NCBI GenBank assembly: GCA_031425525.1
Contig: JANPJM010000050.1
Span: forward strand, 1-64,000
Origin: JANNMJ01 sp031425525
GTDB lineage: Bacteria; Bacteroidota; Bacteroidia; Cytophagales; Hymenobacteraceae
Length of the DNA stretch: 64,000 bases
Direction: 5' to 3'
Position numbers and translations under genes: made by a program. Shown piece after piece: positions 1-8,733 of the stretch. The notes beneath the pieces are model-generated. The model saw nothing but the letters and a program-made list of their open reading frames with translations. It did not search any database and was not told the DNA's origin. Numbering within the stretch: the first letter of the stretch is position 1; the number at the start of each line of letters is the position of its first letter.

Positions 1-52
1 GCGGACTTTAGTCCGCAGTTTAACTGTGGTAAAACTGCGGACTAAAGTCCGC
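1..52. repeat. Palindromic GCGGACT-family hairpin
   Basis: Arms 1-21 and 32-52 are perfect reverse complements around a 10-nt loop, and each arm holds a smaller dyad (GCGGACTTTAGTCCGC). Related copies lie at 3275-3303, 34564-34643 and 49066-49090. A hairpin this strong in front of a gene could terminate upstream transcription. The rest of 53-162 shows no gene. Confidence 0.85.
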
Positions 53-162
53 ACCACAACCCCCGCTTTGCGCTACTTCTTTCTTCCCGTGGCCGGCCGG
101 CGCGGGAGAAGCAGTGGCAAGGGCAGCTTTCTTTTCTTTCCTCGTTTTTTCACTTCCCCAAG

Positions 163-2967
163 ATGTTTTCTCTTCGGACAAGTCTACAGATTTTCTGCGC
201 CCTGCTGCTGGTGGTAGTGGGCGCTTCACCGGCCCTAGCCCAGCGCGCCGCGTGGGCACAGGCGCTGCCCGGCGGGTTCGTCGATCTCAGCGCCAGCATC
301 TCAGCCACCGACCGCGCGGGCAACACCTACGTGGCGGGCAGTTTCCATGGCCAACTGACCATCGATGGATTCAGCGTCGCCACCAACTCGACATCGAACC
401 TTGATCAGGACGTGTTCTTCGCCAAGTTCAACGCCGCCGGTCGGGTGCAGTGGCTGCGGCGCACCGGCAGCCAGCGCCTGCGCACCACGACCGTCACCAA
501 CCGCGAAGACCGCCAGTTGGCGCTCACCTGCGGCACGCGCGGCGACGTGTACGTACTGGCCAAGTGTGATGCCGATTTCACCTTCGGCACCCACCACCGC
601 GACAGCGCCACCACCTTCCTTGCCCGCCTCGACCCCGCCACCGGCGAGCCGATGTGGTTGAAAGACATTGCCGGGCCTCTGATGGGGTTGAGCATAGGTG
701 GCGACTTAGCCGCCGATGCCGCCGGCAATTGCTACCTGGTGGCCAATACCTCCAGCTTTAATGCTTACTCACTCGACGGCTTCACCGTACCTGCCCCACC
801 TACCTGGACTGCCTTGTTCAATCTGGTCGCCAAATTCAACGACGCCGGGCAGACGCAGTGGCTGAGTCCGGTGTTCGGCGATCAGCGGGGCTTCGGCCTC
901 CGACACCCGGCGGGGTCGCACTACAATACCATCGACGTGGACGCGCAGGGCTACGCCGTGATCGGCGGGCACACCTTCGGCCGGTTTTCCTTCGGGGGCC
1001 TCAACGCGCCCGACTCCCTCTCTCGGGTGCCGACAGATACCGCCTTTGCCTGGCGCCCCACCTTCGGGCGCTACTCGCCCACCGGGGCCGTGGCGTGGAT
1101 CAAGCGCAGCGAGGGGCACGGCTTCGTTCAGCGGACGGCGAGCGACGCGGCGGGCAACACCTTCGTGTGTGGCTACTTCCACAATGCGGGCACATTCCTG
1201 GGCGTATCCACCGCCGGCTTAGGGTACCAAGCCTTTCTGGCGAAACTCACGCCGCAGGGGCAAGTCCGGTGGCTACGGTCGACCAGCCACTACTCTGGCT
1301 CGCTGGCGCTGGATGCCGCCAGCCAGCCCTACCTGACCGGCGGCTTTGTGGATTCGGCCACGTTTGGCGCCTTCAGGCTCGTGGGGCGGCCACTCACGGT
1401 CAGCCCGTTCGTGGTGGCGTTCGATACGGCGGGCACCGTCCGCTGGGCGCGCACCTCGAACGTGGCGCTCAGCACGGGGTCGGCCGTGGGCGGCGGTGTG
1501 GGAGTTGATGCGCTGGGGCGCGTGTACGTGCTGATGCTGCTATCAGGGTCAGCGAGCGGCGCCGTACAGGATTTCGATGGGCAGACAGTAGTATGCAACG
1601 GCGGGGCACTCGTGCGCTTCGATGAGGCGGCGCGCATTGGCGGCACCGTGTACCTGGACGCCAACGCCAACGGCCAACGCGATGCCAGCGAACCCAATTT
1701 CCCCCGCCCCGTCCTGGTGAGCGAAACCGCCCGCCCTTACGCCGCCACCAGCAGCCCCGCCACCGGCCGGTTCACGGTGTTTGCCGATACGGGTGCATAT
1801 CAATTGCAGCTTCCGCAGGTGCCGCCGCACCACTACTTGATGCAGGGCAGCACGGGCTACACCGGCCACCTGCGCGCCTACGGCCAGACGGATACGGCGC
1901 GCACGTTCGGCCTCGCCCCCGTTCCCAACCAGGCCGATGTGCGCGTCACCATCACGCCCTACACCGCCGCCCGGCGCGGCTTCGTGAGCCGCTATCGGGT
2001 GCGGGTCGAGAACGTGGGCACCACTCCGGCCACTGGGCAGGTGCGCGTGCAACTCGATCCGCTCCTGAACTACCTCGGCGCCACGCCCGCGCCCGCCCAG
2101 CAGACCGGCAACACAGTGAACTGGAATTTCAGCGGGCTGGCGCCCTTCGGCCGCCGCGACTTCGATCTCTCCACCACGGTGCCGTTCAACGTGGCGCTCG
2201 GCACCATCATCCGCTCGCAGGCCACGGGCACCGTGCCCAACGACCTCGACCCGACGAACGACGTGGACTCCACGCGCCAGACCGTCATCGGCTCCTGGGA
2301 CCCCAACGAGCTGACGGTGAACTACTCGACCCTGACACCGGCGCAGATCGCGGCCGGGACGGAGCTGGATTACGTCATCCACTTCCAGAACCTGGGGACC
2401 GATACGGCCTTCACGGTAGTCCTCACCGATACGCTGCCCGCGCACCTGCTCCGGCTCGGGACGCTGTACGTGGTGAGTCAGTCGCACAACTGCCAGGTGG
2501 CGCTGCTCGGCAACCGCCAGCTCGTGGTTCGTTTCGATAACATCAACCTGCCGCCCACCAGCGTGAGTGCGCTGGGGTCGGGCGGCTTCATCCGCTTCCG
2601 GGTGCGGCCCCGGCCGACGCTCACGCCGGGCGCGCTCATCCCGAACACGGCGCACATCGTTTTCGACTACAACGCGCCGCTGGCGACCAACCGGGTCACC
2701 ACGCTCGTGCAGACGCCCAACGGGCTGGTGGCGGCAGCCGAAGCCGCTACGTGGAGCCTGTACCCCAACCCCACGGCCGGCCGCGTGACTATCGAAGGCG
2801 CGCCCGGCGCGGCCATTACGGTCGCGGATCTGCTCGGCCGGCCGGTGCGCCGCGCGACGCTGGCGCGTACGGCCTTGACCCTTGACGGCCTAGCCCCCGG
2901 CCTGTACGTGGTGCGCCTGACAGCCGCCGATGGCACAGCCACCAGCCGGCGCCTAGTGGTGCGATAG
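163..2967 (+). CDS. T9SS-exported protein with SdrD-B-like and DUF7619-type domains
   Basis: Secreted or surface protein of 934 residues. Residues 1-26 are a signal peptide ending in ALA before Gln27. Residues about 45-480 are repeated beta-propeller-like (SBBP-like) units with recurring D-x-x-GN-x-Y/F-V motifs (DRAGNTYVAG, DAAGNTFVCG). About 490-525 is an SdrD B-like segment (YLDANANGQRD), about 590-700 a DUF11-like Ig fold, and about 707-846 a DUF7619-type domain beginning SWDPNELTV. The end (864-934, WSLYPNPTAGRV to RRLVVR) is a type A T9SS sorting domain, which directs passage through the outer membrane and surface attachment. The protein at 18684 has the same architecture, so the two are paralogues. 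The ligand or role is not deducible. It is followed by two hairpins. The ATG start is chosen because it gives a complete signal peptide. Confidence 0.93.
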   Translation: MFSLRTSLQIFCALLLVVVGASPALAQRAAWAQALPGGFVDLSASISATDRAGNTYVAGSFHGQLTIDGFSVATNSTSNLDQDVFFAKFNAAGRVQWLRRTGSQRLRTTTVTNREDRQLALTCGTRGDVYVLAKCDADFTFGTHHRDSATTFLARLDPATGEPMWLKDIAGPLMGLSIGGDLAADAAGNCYLVANTSSFNAYSLDGFTVPAPPTWTALFNLVAKFNDAGQTQWLSPVFGDQRGFGLRHPAGSHYNTIDVDAQGYAVIGGHTFGRFSFGGLNAPDSLSRVPTDTAFAWRPTFGRYSPTGAVAWIKRSEGHGFVQRTASDAAGNTFVCGYFHNAGTFLGVSTAGLGYQAFLAKLTPQGQVRWLRSTSHYSGSLALDAASQPYLTGGFVDSATFGAFRLVGRPLTVSPFVVAFDTAGTVRWARTSNVALSTGSAVGGGVGVDALGRVYVLMLLSGSASGAVQDFDGQTVVCNGGALVRFDEAARIGGTVYLDANANGQRDASEPNFPRPVLVSETARPYAATSSPATGRFTVFADTGAYQLQLPQVPPHHYLMQGSTGYTGHLRAYGQTDTARTFGLAPVPNQADVRVTITPYTAARRGFVSRYRVRVENVGTTPATGQVRVQLDPLLNYLGATPAPAQQTGNTVNWNFSGLAPFGRRDFDLSTTVPFNVALGTIIRSQATGTVPNDLDPTNDVDSTRQTVIGSWDPNELTVNYSTLTPAQIAAGTELDYVIHFQNLGTDTAFTVVLTDTLPAHLLRLGTLYVVSQSHNCQVALLGNRQLVVRFDNINLPPTSVSALGSGGFIRFRVRPRPTLTPGALIPNTAHIVFDYNAPLATNRVTTLVQTPNGLVAAAEAATWSLYPNPTAGRVTIEGAPGAAITVADLLGRPVRRATLARTALTLDGLAPGLYVVRLTAADGTATSRRLVVR

Positions 2968-2973
2968 CTGGGT

Positions 2974-3020
2974 GTTTCTCGTTTCTCGTTTATTGTAACA
3001 AGAAACGAGAAACAAGAAAC
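2974..3020. repeat. Heptamer (TTTCTCG) inverted repeat after gene
   Basis: A run of TTTCTCG heptamers is followed about 8 nt later by the complementary CGAGAAA run. Together they make an AT-rich hairpin directly after the stop of the T9SS gene. It belongs to the window-wide class of 7-bp-period spacers. Confidence 0.8.
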
Positions 3021-3028
3021 TCCTCCAT

Positions 3029-3070
3029 CGCCCCCGGTTCTTCGCAGCAGCGAAGGGCCGGGGGCGTTTT
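3029..3070 (+). terminator. Rho-independent terminator
   Basis: The stem CGCCCCCGG...CCGGGGGCG, with an inner TTCTTCGC/GCGAAG stem, is followed by TTTT. It lies 60 bp after the T9SS gene stop and ends that transcript. Confidence 0.75.
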
Positions 3071-3174
3071 GGTGTTTCACCCCGCCGCCGGAGAATCTTT
3101 TTCGCGCCGAAGGTTGCGGTTGCGGGGGCGGGCAGTCCTGAGGGGGCAAGCCGAACGGCTACCTTTCCCGCCTG

Positions 3175-3273
3175 ATGCTTTCCGCGCCCTCGCCTTCTGC
3201 TGACGCTGCCCCGGCGGCCCTCGCGGCGCTGCTGGCAAACTGGCAGCGGTGCGGTTTGGGTGAGGCGTACTGA
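3175..3273 (+). CDS. Possible 32-residue small protein or truncated gene start
   Basis: An ATG-initiated reading frame of 32 codons sits 7 nt after TACCTTTC, a good match to the Bacteroidota -7 box. The peptide is Ala/Leu-rich at first and ends WQRCGLGEAY. Promoter and spacing are what a real gene here would have, but no family is recognised. It could equally be the surviving 5' end of a deleted gene, since the next 375 bp hold only repeats. Low confidence that it is functional. Confidence 0.3.
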   Translation: MLSAPSPSADAAPAALAALLANWQRCGLGEAY

Positions 3274-3274
3274 T

Positions 3275-3303
3275 GTAGTGCGGAATGAAGTCCGCCGTTT
3301 GAC
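3275..3303. repeat. GCGGA(C/A)T-family repeat, partial
   Basis: GTAGTGCGGAATGAAGTCC followed by GCCGTTTGAC matches the conserved half-element seen at 34564-34643, but the opposing arm is missing. Confidence 0.6.
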
Positions 3304-3414
3304 AGCCCAATTTGCAAGTGCCGGCAGGAGACAATCTGGCATCCTCTCACAGAGACGCGGCTGAGGTAGACGGCTTGGGCTAATGATGTCTTCCTTCAGC
3401 GAACGAATCCCGGA

Positions 3415-3478
3415 ACGTACCGCCAAGCTCCTACTCGGCGTGCAACGGGCTACACCAGGCAGAAGCTTGGCGGTACGT
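3415..3478. repeat. 15-bp perfect inverted repeat upstream of M28 peptidase
   Basis: ACGTACCGCCAAGCT (3415-3429) and AGCTTGGCGGTACGT (3464-3478) are exact reverse complements separated by 34 nt. They lie in the 5' region between the small ORF and the M28 peptidase. This could be a folded leader or a small repeat element; no second copy is seen here. Confidence 0.8.
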
Positions 3479-3649
3479 GCCACAGCCCCGGCTACTGAAG
3501 CGTGGCCTCTGGTTGCGGGTGCGGTTTGGGGAGGTGCCGACGGAATGTCCGCACCGACAAACTTTACGTGCAACCCCCGCAACGCGCACGCTACCTTGTA
3601 CCCGAATCGCCGGCGGCTTTCATTTTCAATCGCCGGCCCACCCGTTCCG

Positions 3650-5377
3650 ATGCGTATTCTTCGTTTTGCCGCCGCCGCGTGCGTGGTGGCGCTGCCGCTA
3701 CTTGCCGTGGCGCAAGCTCCGGCCGTCCAACCGGCGCAGCCAACCAAACCGGCCAAACCCGTCGATTCGACCGACCCCATCGCCCGCATCAAGGATGAAG
3801 GGATGAACCGCTCGCAGGTGATGAAAACCTTGTCGGCGCTGACCGACAATTTCGGGCCGCGCCTGACCGGCTCGCCCGCCTTGCAGCGCGCCAACGAGTG
3901 GACGCGCGACGAAATGACCCACTATGGTCTCGAAAACAGCAGACTAGAGGCGTGGGGGCCGTTTGGGCGCGGCTGGTCGCTGACGAGTTTCCACGGCGAA
4001 GTGGTGACGCCGCAAGTCACGCCGCTGCTCGCCTACCCCAAAGCGTGGGCGCCCGGCTGCAACCTCCAGAACGCCGAAGTGGTGTGGGTGAACGCCACCA
4101 CCGTGGCCGATCTGGAGAAATACCGGGGCAAGCTGAAAGGCAAAGTGGTGTTGAGCGGGCCGATGCGCGACGTAAAAGCGCACTTCGAGCCGGAAGCCAC
4201 CCGCGCCACCGACAAAGAATTGCTCGACCTAGCCGACGCTCCCGACCCCAACGAGTTGCGCACCGGCTACACCCCGCCGAGCCGCGCCCGCCAAAGCGCC
4301 ATGAAGCTGCGCTATGCCACGGCGGCGGCCCGCGCCCAGTTTTACGTAAGCGAAGGCGTGGCGCTGATTCTCGACCCCAGCCGGGCCGGCGACGGCGGCA
4401 ACATCTTCGTGCAGCAGGCGTCGGGCGCCTCGCCGGTCGATACGACTTCGATGGAAACCCTGTACGCGTCAGGCAAGAAAGTCTGGGACCAGCAGCCGCC
4501 CGCCGTACTCCCGCAAGCCGCCGTGAGCATCGAGCAGTACAACCGCCTCTGCCGGATGCTGCAAGCCAACGAGCCAGTGCGGGTGAACGTGAAGACGGCG
4601 GCCGAATTTCACGACAAAGACCCGATGCAATACAATACGGTAGCTGAAATCAAAGGCACCGATAAAGCCGCCGAAGTGGTGATGCTCGGCGGGCACCTCG
4701 ACTCGTGGCAGGGCGGCACCGGCGCCACCGACAACGCCGCCGGCGTGGCCGTAGCGATGGAGGCCGTGCGCATCATCAAAACCCTCGGTTTGCAGCCGCG
4801 CCGCACCATCCGCGTGGCCCTCTGGACGGGCGAAGAGCAGGGCATTTATGGCTCCGAAGCGTACGTGAAGCAACATTTTGGCGAGAAAGCACCCGCCGCC
4901 AACGGCCAGAAGCCGGTGCCCGGCGCCCCGCCGCGCGTAGTAGTAAAACCCGAGTACGACAAGCTCTCGGCCTACTTCAACCTCGACAACGGCGCCGGCA
5001 AGATCAGGGGCGTGTACATGCAGGGCAACGAAGCCGTGCGGCCGATTTTCCGGCAGTGGCTCGCGCCGCTCAAGGAGCTGGGCGCCACCACGCTCACGCT
5101 CGAGAATACCGGCTCCACCGACCACGTTTCGTTCGACGACATCGGTCTGCCGGGTTTCCAGTTCATTCAGGACGAGCTGGAATATTTCAGCCGCACCCAC
5201 CACTCGACCCAGGACGTGTACGACCGCGCCCCCGCCGACGACCTCAAGCAAGCCGCCACCGTGATGGCAGCCTTCGTGTACCAAACCGCAATGCTGGACG
5301 AGCGGCTGCCGCGCAAGCCGGTTCAGAAGGTGAGCGGCGACAGCAAGGCGAAGGGTGGGAAGAAGGTGAAGTCGTAG
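3650..5377 (+). CDS. Secreted M28-family zinc metallopeptidase
   Basis: Exported aminopeptidase or carboxypeptidase of 575 residues. It begins with a signal peptide (MRILRFAAAACVVALPLLA, cleavage near Ala22). Residues about 50-270 hold the N-terminal part with an inserted PA-like domain. The dinuclear-zinc catalytic core is visible: GGHLDSW (His349, Asp351), GATDNAAG, WTGEEQGIYGSEA (the general-base and zinc-binding Glu pair) and STDHVSFDDIGLPG near the C-terminus. The start at 3650 is chosen because it gives the signal peptide; the frame stays open upstream to 3383, but that stretch covers an inverted repeat. TACCTTG at 3592 is a possible -7 box. The C-terminal Lys-rich tail is low complexity. 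Confidence 0.93.
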   Translation: MRILRFAAAACVVALPLLAVAQAPAVQPAQPTKPAKPVDSTDPIARIKDEGMNRSQVMKTLSALTDNFGPRLTGSPALQRANEWTRDEMTHYGLENSRLEAWGPFGRGWSLTSFHGEVVTPQVTPLLAYPKAWAPGCNLQNAEVVWVNATTVADLEKYRGKLKGKVVLSGPMRDVKAHFEPEATRATDKELLDLADAPDPNELRTGYTPPSRARQSAMKLRYATAAARAQFYVSEGVALILDPSRAGDGGNIFVQQASGASPVDTTSMETLYASGKKVWDQQPPAVLPQAAVSIEQYNRLCRMLQANEPVRVNVKTAAEFHDKDPMQYNTVAEIKGTDKAAEVVMLGGHLDSWQGGTGATDNAAGVAVAMEAVRIIKTLGLQPRRTIRVALWTGEEQGIYGSEAYVKQHFGEKAPAANGQKPVPGAPPRVVVKPEYDKLSAYFNLDNGAGKIRGVYMQGNEAVRPIFRQWLAPLKELGATTLTLENTGSTDHVSFDDIGLPGFQFIQDELEYFSRTHHSTQDVYDRAPADDLKQAATVMAAFVYQTAMLDERLPRKPVQKVSGDSKAKGGKKVKS

Positions 5378-5383
5378 CGCGGG

Positions 5384-6082
5384 ATGACCCCTCGCGCCAC
5401 CAGCGCCTCGTCGCTGCCAGGGTTCTGGACTGGTTCCGGTAAACGAGCCGTCCGCGAAGCGTGCATTAAGGCAGCCGGCTACTGCTTTGGCTTCGTGGTG
5501 CTGGGCGGCTTATTCAACGGCTGGGCATTGTGGCTCGGAAGAGTGAGCCACGTGAATGGCGGCTCAATTTATTCAATTCTGACTTGGTTATCAGCCTGCG
5601 TACTCGTTGCCGTATTTGGCTTCGCTCTCTCACTATTCAACTCGTGGGCAGCTTACACCGACGCGCCGAGCCAGCTAAGCCGGCCAAGCTTACGGTTACT
5701 GCAAGAGTCATTGAGCTTTCGGGTAGCCTTGCTGCCGGACGAGTCGGACGCCCCACCAGGAGTACCAAGCCTGATCGGTCATTACGAAGGGTTTCCAGTC
5801 GTCGTTGATTTCACAAAAGTGGAGCCCCGCAGACGCGCTCCCCCTTCCAAGCTCCGCCTGCGAATACTTATTGCCGTGCGTCATCCTAGGACCGCAGATC
5901 AGGATCGCCTTTATCCTGACCTTCCCAAAGTTGCAGATGCTCCTTGGTCAGTTGGTTTTACTCGTATCTGGAATGGAGATGATTTTGAGCCGCTGACAAT
6001 GATTGAGTGGGAGGAGATTCTGGGCCGTGCTATCAGTGAATTGTGCGCGCTGGGCTACAAGCCGGCGCAGTTACGAGAGTAG
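5384..6082 (+). CDS. Hypothetical two-TM membrane protein
   Basis: A protein of 232 residues that matches no family I recognise. Two hydrophobic segments are visible, about residues 30-52 (CFGFVVLGGLFNGWALWLG) and 65-87 (LTWLSACVLVAVFGFALSLF). A soluble C-terminal domain of about 130 residues with alternating hydrophobics (RLRILIAVRH, PWSVGFTRIWNG) would face the cytoplasm if the N-terminus is inside. It starts only 6 bp after the M28 stop, so it may be read from the same transcript. The ATG at 5384 is the only sensible start before the first TM segment. Codon use is a little less GC-biased than in the neighbours. Confidence 0.6.
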   Translation: MTPRATSASSLPGFWTGSGKRAVREACIKAAGYCFGFVVLGGLFNGWALWLGRVSHVNGGSIYSILTWLSACVLVAVFGFALSLFNSWAAYTDAPSQLSRPSLRLLQESLSFRVALLPDESDAPPGVPSLIGHYEGFPVVVDFTKVEPRRRAPPSKLRLRILIAVRHPRTADQDRLYPDLPKVADAPWSVGFTRIWNGDDFEPLTMIEWEEILGRAISELCALGYKPAQLRE

Positions 6083-6186
6083 CATCTTGAGCTCGTGCCT
6101 TCACCAGCCGCATCGGAGGCTCGAATTGGAGGTAGTGATCAAGCGGCCTCCACCGGCCAACGCCTCCGGCCAATATCTTTGAGGTG

Positions 6187-7290
6187 ATGCTGCTTCGCTT
6201 TCCGCACTTAATCCGCTTGGCTGCCTTGCTGCTCACCGGCAGCTCCGGGCTGCCGAGCCAGGCCCAGGCCGCCCCCCCGCCACCCGTTTACCGCAACCTG
6301 GTGATGGAGGGTGGTGGCATCAGGGGTATTGCCTACGGTGGCGCCTTGCAGGCGCTACAGCAGCGCGGCGTACTCGATAGCATTCAGCGGGTCGGGGGCA
6401 CTTCGGCGGGGGCAATTCAGGCGGCGCTGCTAGCGGTGGGGTACCTACCGGCGGAGATTGTCGACGTGCTGCAACGCACCCCCGTGCAGCGCCTCAACGA
6501 CGGCCGGCTCATCTTCATCGGCGGCGGCACGCGGCTCTTGCGGCAATACGGCTGGTACCGCGGCAACCAACTAACCAAGTACCTGACGGAGCTGGTAGCC
6601 GCCAAAACCGGCCGCCCTAACCTTACCCTCGCCGAGCTGCACGCGCTGACCCAGCAACACCCCGGCCGCTACCGCGACCTGTACACCACCGGCACCAACC
6701 TCACCCGGCAGCGCGTCGAAGTGTTCAGTCACGAGACCCACCCTACGATGCGCGTGGCCGACGCGGTGCGCATCAGTATGAGTATTCCTTTGTACTTCCG
6801 GGCCGTCCTGCTCGATAGCCTCAACCACGTCGTGCACGGCAAGCCCGCGCCGGGTCAGCCCGTGCAGGTCCTCATCGATGGCGGCCTGCTGGCCAACTTC
6901 CCGGTCGATATGTTCGACTATCCGCGCTATCTGCCCGCCGGCACCCCGGCTTCTGCCGATGCCCGCGGCCGCACCTTCAACCCCGCGACTCTCGGCCTGC
7001 GCCTTGACCGCGACGAGCAAATCCAGCTCGACCTCGCCCCGAACGGCCGTCAGCAGTTGGCGCCCTATGCCATCGACGACTTTCGCTCCTACATCGGGGC
7101 ACTCTACACCGTGATGCTCGAAAATTTGAATTCCACGCAGCCGGCCAACTGGCAACGAACCGTCAGCATCAGTACGCGCGGCTTCAGCCCAAAAATCAAG
7201 CGCCTCTCCGATGCGCAGAAAAACTTACTGATGACCAGCGGTCAGGTGGGCGTACAGCAGTTCTTTGCCCGTTCGCAGGTTCAAAAGTAG
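6187..7290 (+). CDS. Patatin-like phospholipase, exported
   Basis: A predicted lipid acyl hydrolase of 367 residues in the periplasm or outer membrane. The signal peptide (MLLRFPHLIRLAALLLTG to SQAQA) runs to about residue 28. The patatin signature follows: the Gly-rich oxyanion loop GGGIRG (42-47), the nucleophile elbow GTSAG (Ser near 73) and the DGG motif with the catalytic Asp near 231 (LIDGGLLANFPVD). The Ser-Asp dyad is therefore intact. The ATG at 6187 directly follows a GTG that is also in frame; the ATG is preferred because GAGG lies just upstream. Substrate cannot be told from the sequence. The protein lacks the C-terminal beta-barrel found in PlpD-type patatins. Confidence 0.9.
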   Translation: MLLRFPHLIRLAALLLTGSSGLPSQAQAAPPPPVYRNLVMEGGGIRGIAYGGALQALQQRGVLDSIQRVGGTSAGAIQAALLAVGYLPAEIVDVLQRTPVQRLNDGRLIFIGGGTRLLRQYGWYRGNQLTKYLTELVAAKTGRPNLTLAELHALTQQHPGRYRDLYTTGTNLTRQRVEVFSHETHPTMRVADAVRISMSIPLYFRAVLLDSLNHVVHGKPAPGQPVQVLIDGGLLANFPVDMFDYPRYLPAGTPASADARGRTFNPATLGLRLDRDEQIQLDLAPNGRQQLAPYAIDDFRSYIGALYTVMLENLNSTQPANWQRTVSISTRGFSPKIKRLSDAQKNLLMTSGQVGVQQFFARSQVQK

Positions 7291-7347
7291 GGCCTGCACT
7301 CGTTAGCCCGGCTCTGCCATTCTCCGGGCCGCCGTTTTCCGGGCTGG

Positions 7348-7355
7348 TATCTTTG
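7348..7355 (+). promoter_or_regulatory. TATCTTTG -7 box upstream of kbl
   Basis: TATCTTTG matches the Bacteroidota -7 consensus TAnnTTTG exactly. It lies 41 nt before the kbl ATG, giving a short leader. Confidence 0.65.
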
Positions 7356-7396
7356 GCGGGCAGTTCCCCGCAATTCTTTTCTCTCCCCATACCCCG

Positions 7397-8689
7397 ATGT
7401 ACGCCACCCTCCAACCCGACCTTCAGCAGCAGCTCCAGGAAATCCGCGACGCGGGTTTGTACAAGAAAGAGCGCATCATCACCACGCCGCAAGGCGCCGA
7501 AATCGCCACCGACGAAGCCGGCGCCGTGCTGAACTTCTGCGCCAACAATTACCTCGGCCTGTCGTCGCACCCGGAAGTGATTCAGGCGGCTAAAGACGCC
7601 ATCGACTCGCACGGCTACGGCCTGTCGAGCGTGCGCTTCATCTGCGGTACCCAGGATATTCACAAGGAATTGGAGGCGAAGCTCGCCGAATTCCTCGGCA
7701 CCGAAGACACGATTCTCTACGCGGCGGCTTTCGACGCCAACGGCGGCGTGTTCGAGCCGCTGCTCTCGGAGCAGGACGCCATCATCTCCGATGCCCTCAA
7801 CCACGCGTCCATCATCGACGGGGTGCGGCTCTGCAAGGCCCAGCGGATGCGCTACGAGCACAACAACATGGCCGACCTGGAAAAGCAGCTTCAGGATGCC
7901 GTGGCGAAGGGCACCCGCCACCGCCTGATCGTGACGGACGGGTCGTTTTCGATGGACGGCACCATCGCGCAGCTCGACAAAATCTGTGATCTGGCCGATA
8001 AATACTCGGCCCTGGTGATGATCGACGAGTGCCACTCGACAGGTTTTCTGGGTAAGACGGGCCGCGGCACCCACGAGTACCGCAACGTGCTGGGGCGGGT
8101 CGATATCATCACCGGCACCCTCGGCAAGGCATTGGGCGGCGCGATGGGCGGGTTTACCAGCGGCCGCAAGGAAATCGTCGAGATGCTGCGGCAGCGCTCG
8201 CGGCCGTACCTGTTCTCCAATACATTGGCGCCGGCCATCGTGGGCGCCTCCTTACGCGTGCTCGATTTGTTGACCGAAAGCACCGAGCTACGCGACCGCC
8301 TCGAAGAGAACACGACGTACTTCCGCACGAAAATGACCGAAGCCGGCTTCGACATCACGCCCGGTGAACACCCCATTGTGCCGGTGATGCTCTACGACGC
8401 CAAGCTCAGCCAGGAATTTGCCGCCCGAATGCTCGAAAGAGGCATTTACGTGGTCGGGTTCTACTTCCCGGTGGTGCCGAAGGACAAAGCCCGGATTCGG
8501 GTGCAAATGTCGGCCGCGCACACCCGCGCGCACCTCGATAAGGCGATTGAAGCGTTCGTGGCCGTTGGGCGTGAGTTGGGCGTCCTCAAAACCACTTCTA
8601 CCGACGGCGCCGCCACCGAACACGCCGCCACGCGCTCGGCCGGAGAAACCATCACGGCCGATCGCCAGTCTGTCGATAACACGCCGTAA
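7397..8689 (+). CDS. kbl: Glycine C-acetyltransferase (2-amino-3-ketobutyrate CoA ligase)
   Basis: A PLP-dependent alpha-oxoamine synthase of 430 residues, cytoplasmic. It cleaves 2-amino-3-oxobutyrate with CoA to glycine and acetyl-CoA, completing threonine catabolism after threonine dehydrogenase. Visible motifs are FCANNYLGLSSHP, SVRFICGTQDIHKELE, NHASIIDG, DECHSTGFLGKTGRGT and the PLP-lysine site GTLGKALGGAMGG with Lys244, the position known for the E. coli enzyme. The core ends near residue 398; a 30-residue Thr/Ala-rich tail is extra to the family. The serine palmitoyltransferase branch is related, but the FICGTQDIHKELE context fits Kbl. No tdh gene lies in this window. Confidence 0.93.
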   Translation: MYATLQPDLQQQLQEIRDAGLYKKERIITTPQGAEIATDEAGAVLNFCANNYLGLSSHPEVIQAAKDAIDSHGYGLSSVRFICGTQDIHKELEAKLAEFLGTEDTILYAAAFDANGGVFEPLLSEQDAIISDALNHASIIDGVRLCKAQRMRYEHNNMADLEKQLQDAVAKGTRHRLIVTDGSFSMDGTIAQLDKICDLADKYSALVMIDECHSTGFLGKTGRGTHEYRNVLGRVDIITGTLGKALGGAMGGFTSGRKEIVEMLRQRSRPYLFSNTLAPAIVGASLRVLDLLTESTELRDRLEENTTYFRTKMTEAGFDITPGEHPIVPVMLYDAKLSQEFAARMLERGIYVVGFYFPVVPKDKARIRVQMSAAHTRAHLDKAIEAFVAVGRELGVLKTTSTDGAATEHAATRSAGETITADRQSVDNTP

Positions 8690-8733
8690 ACTGCCAGGCG
8701 CCAGCCGCAACGTTTCCTGCTGCACGTCGATTT

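Noticed and set aside
1549..2655. A 368-codon open frame antisense to the T9SS gene
   Set aside because: High GC keeps the opposite frames free of stops. The translation is rich in Arg, Gly and Ala, has no domain, and overlaps a gene with clear signal peptide and sorting domain.
5384..6082. Transposase-linked or mobile gene on account of lower GC
   Set aside because: The GC shift is mild, no repeats flank it, and it is only 6 bp from the M28 gene stop.
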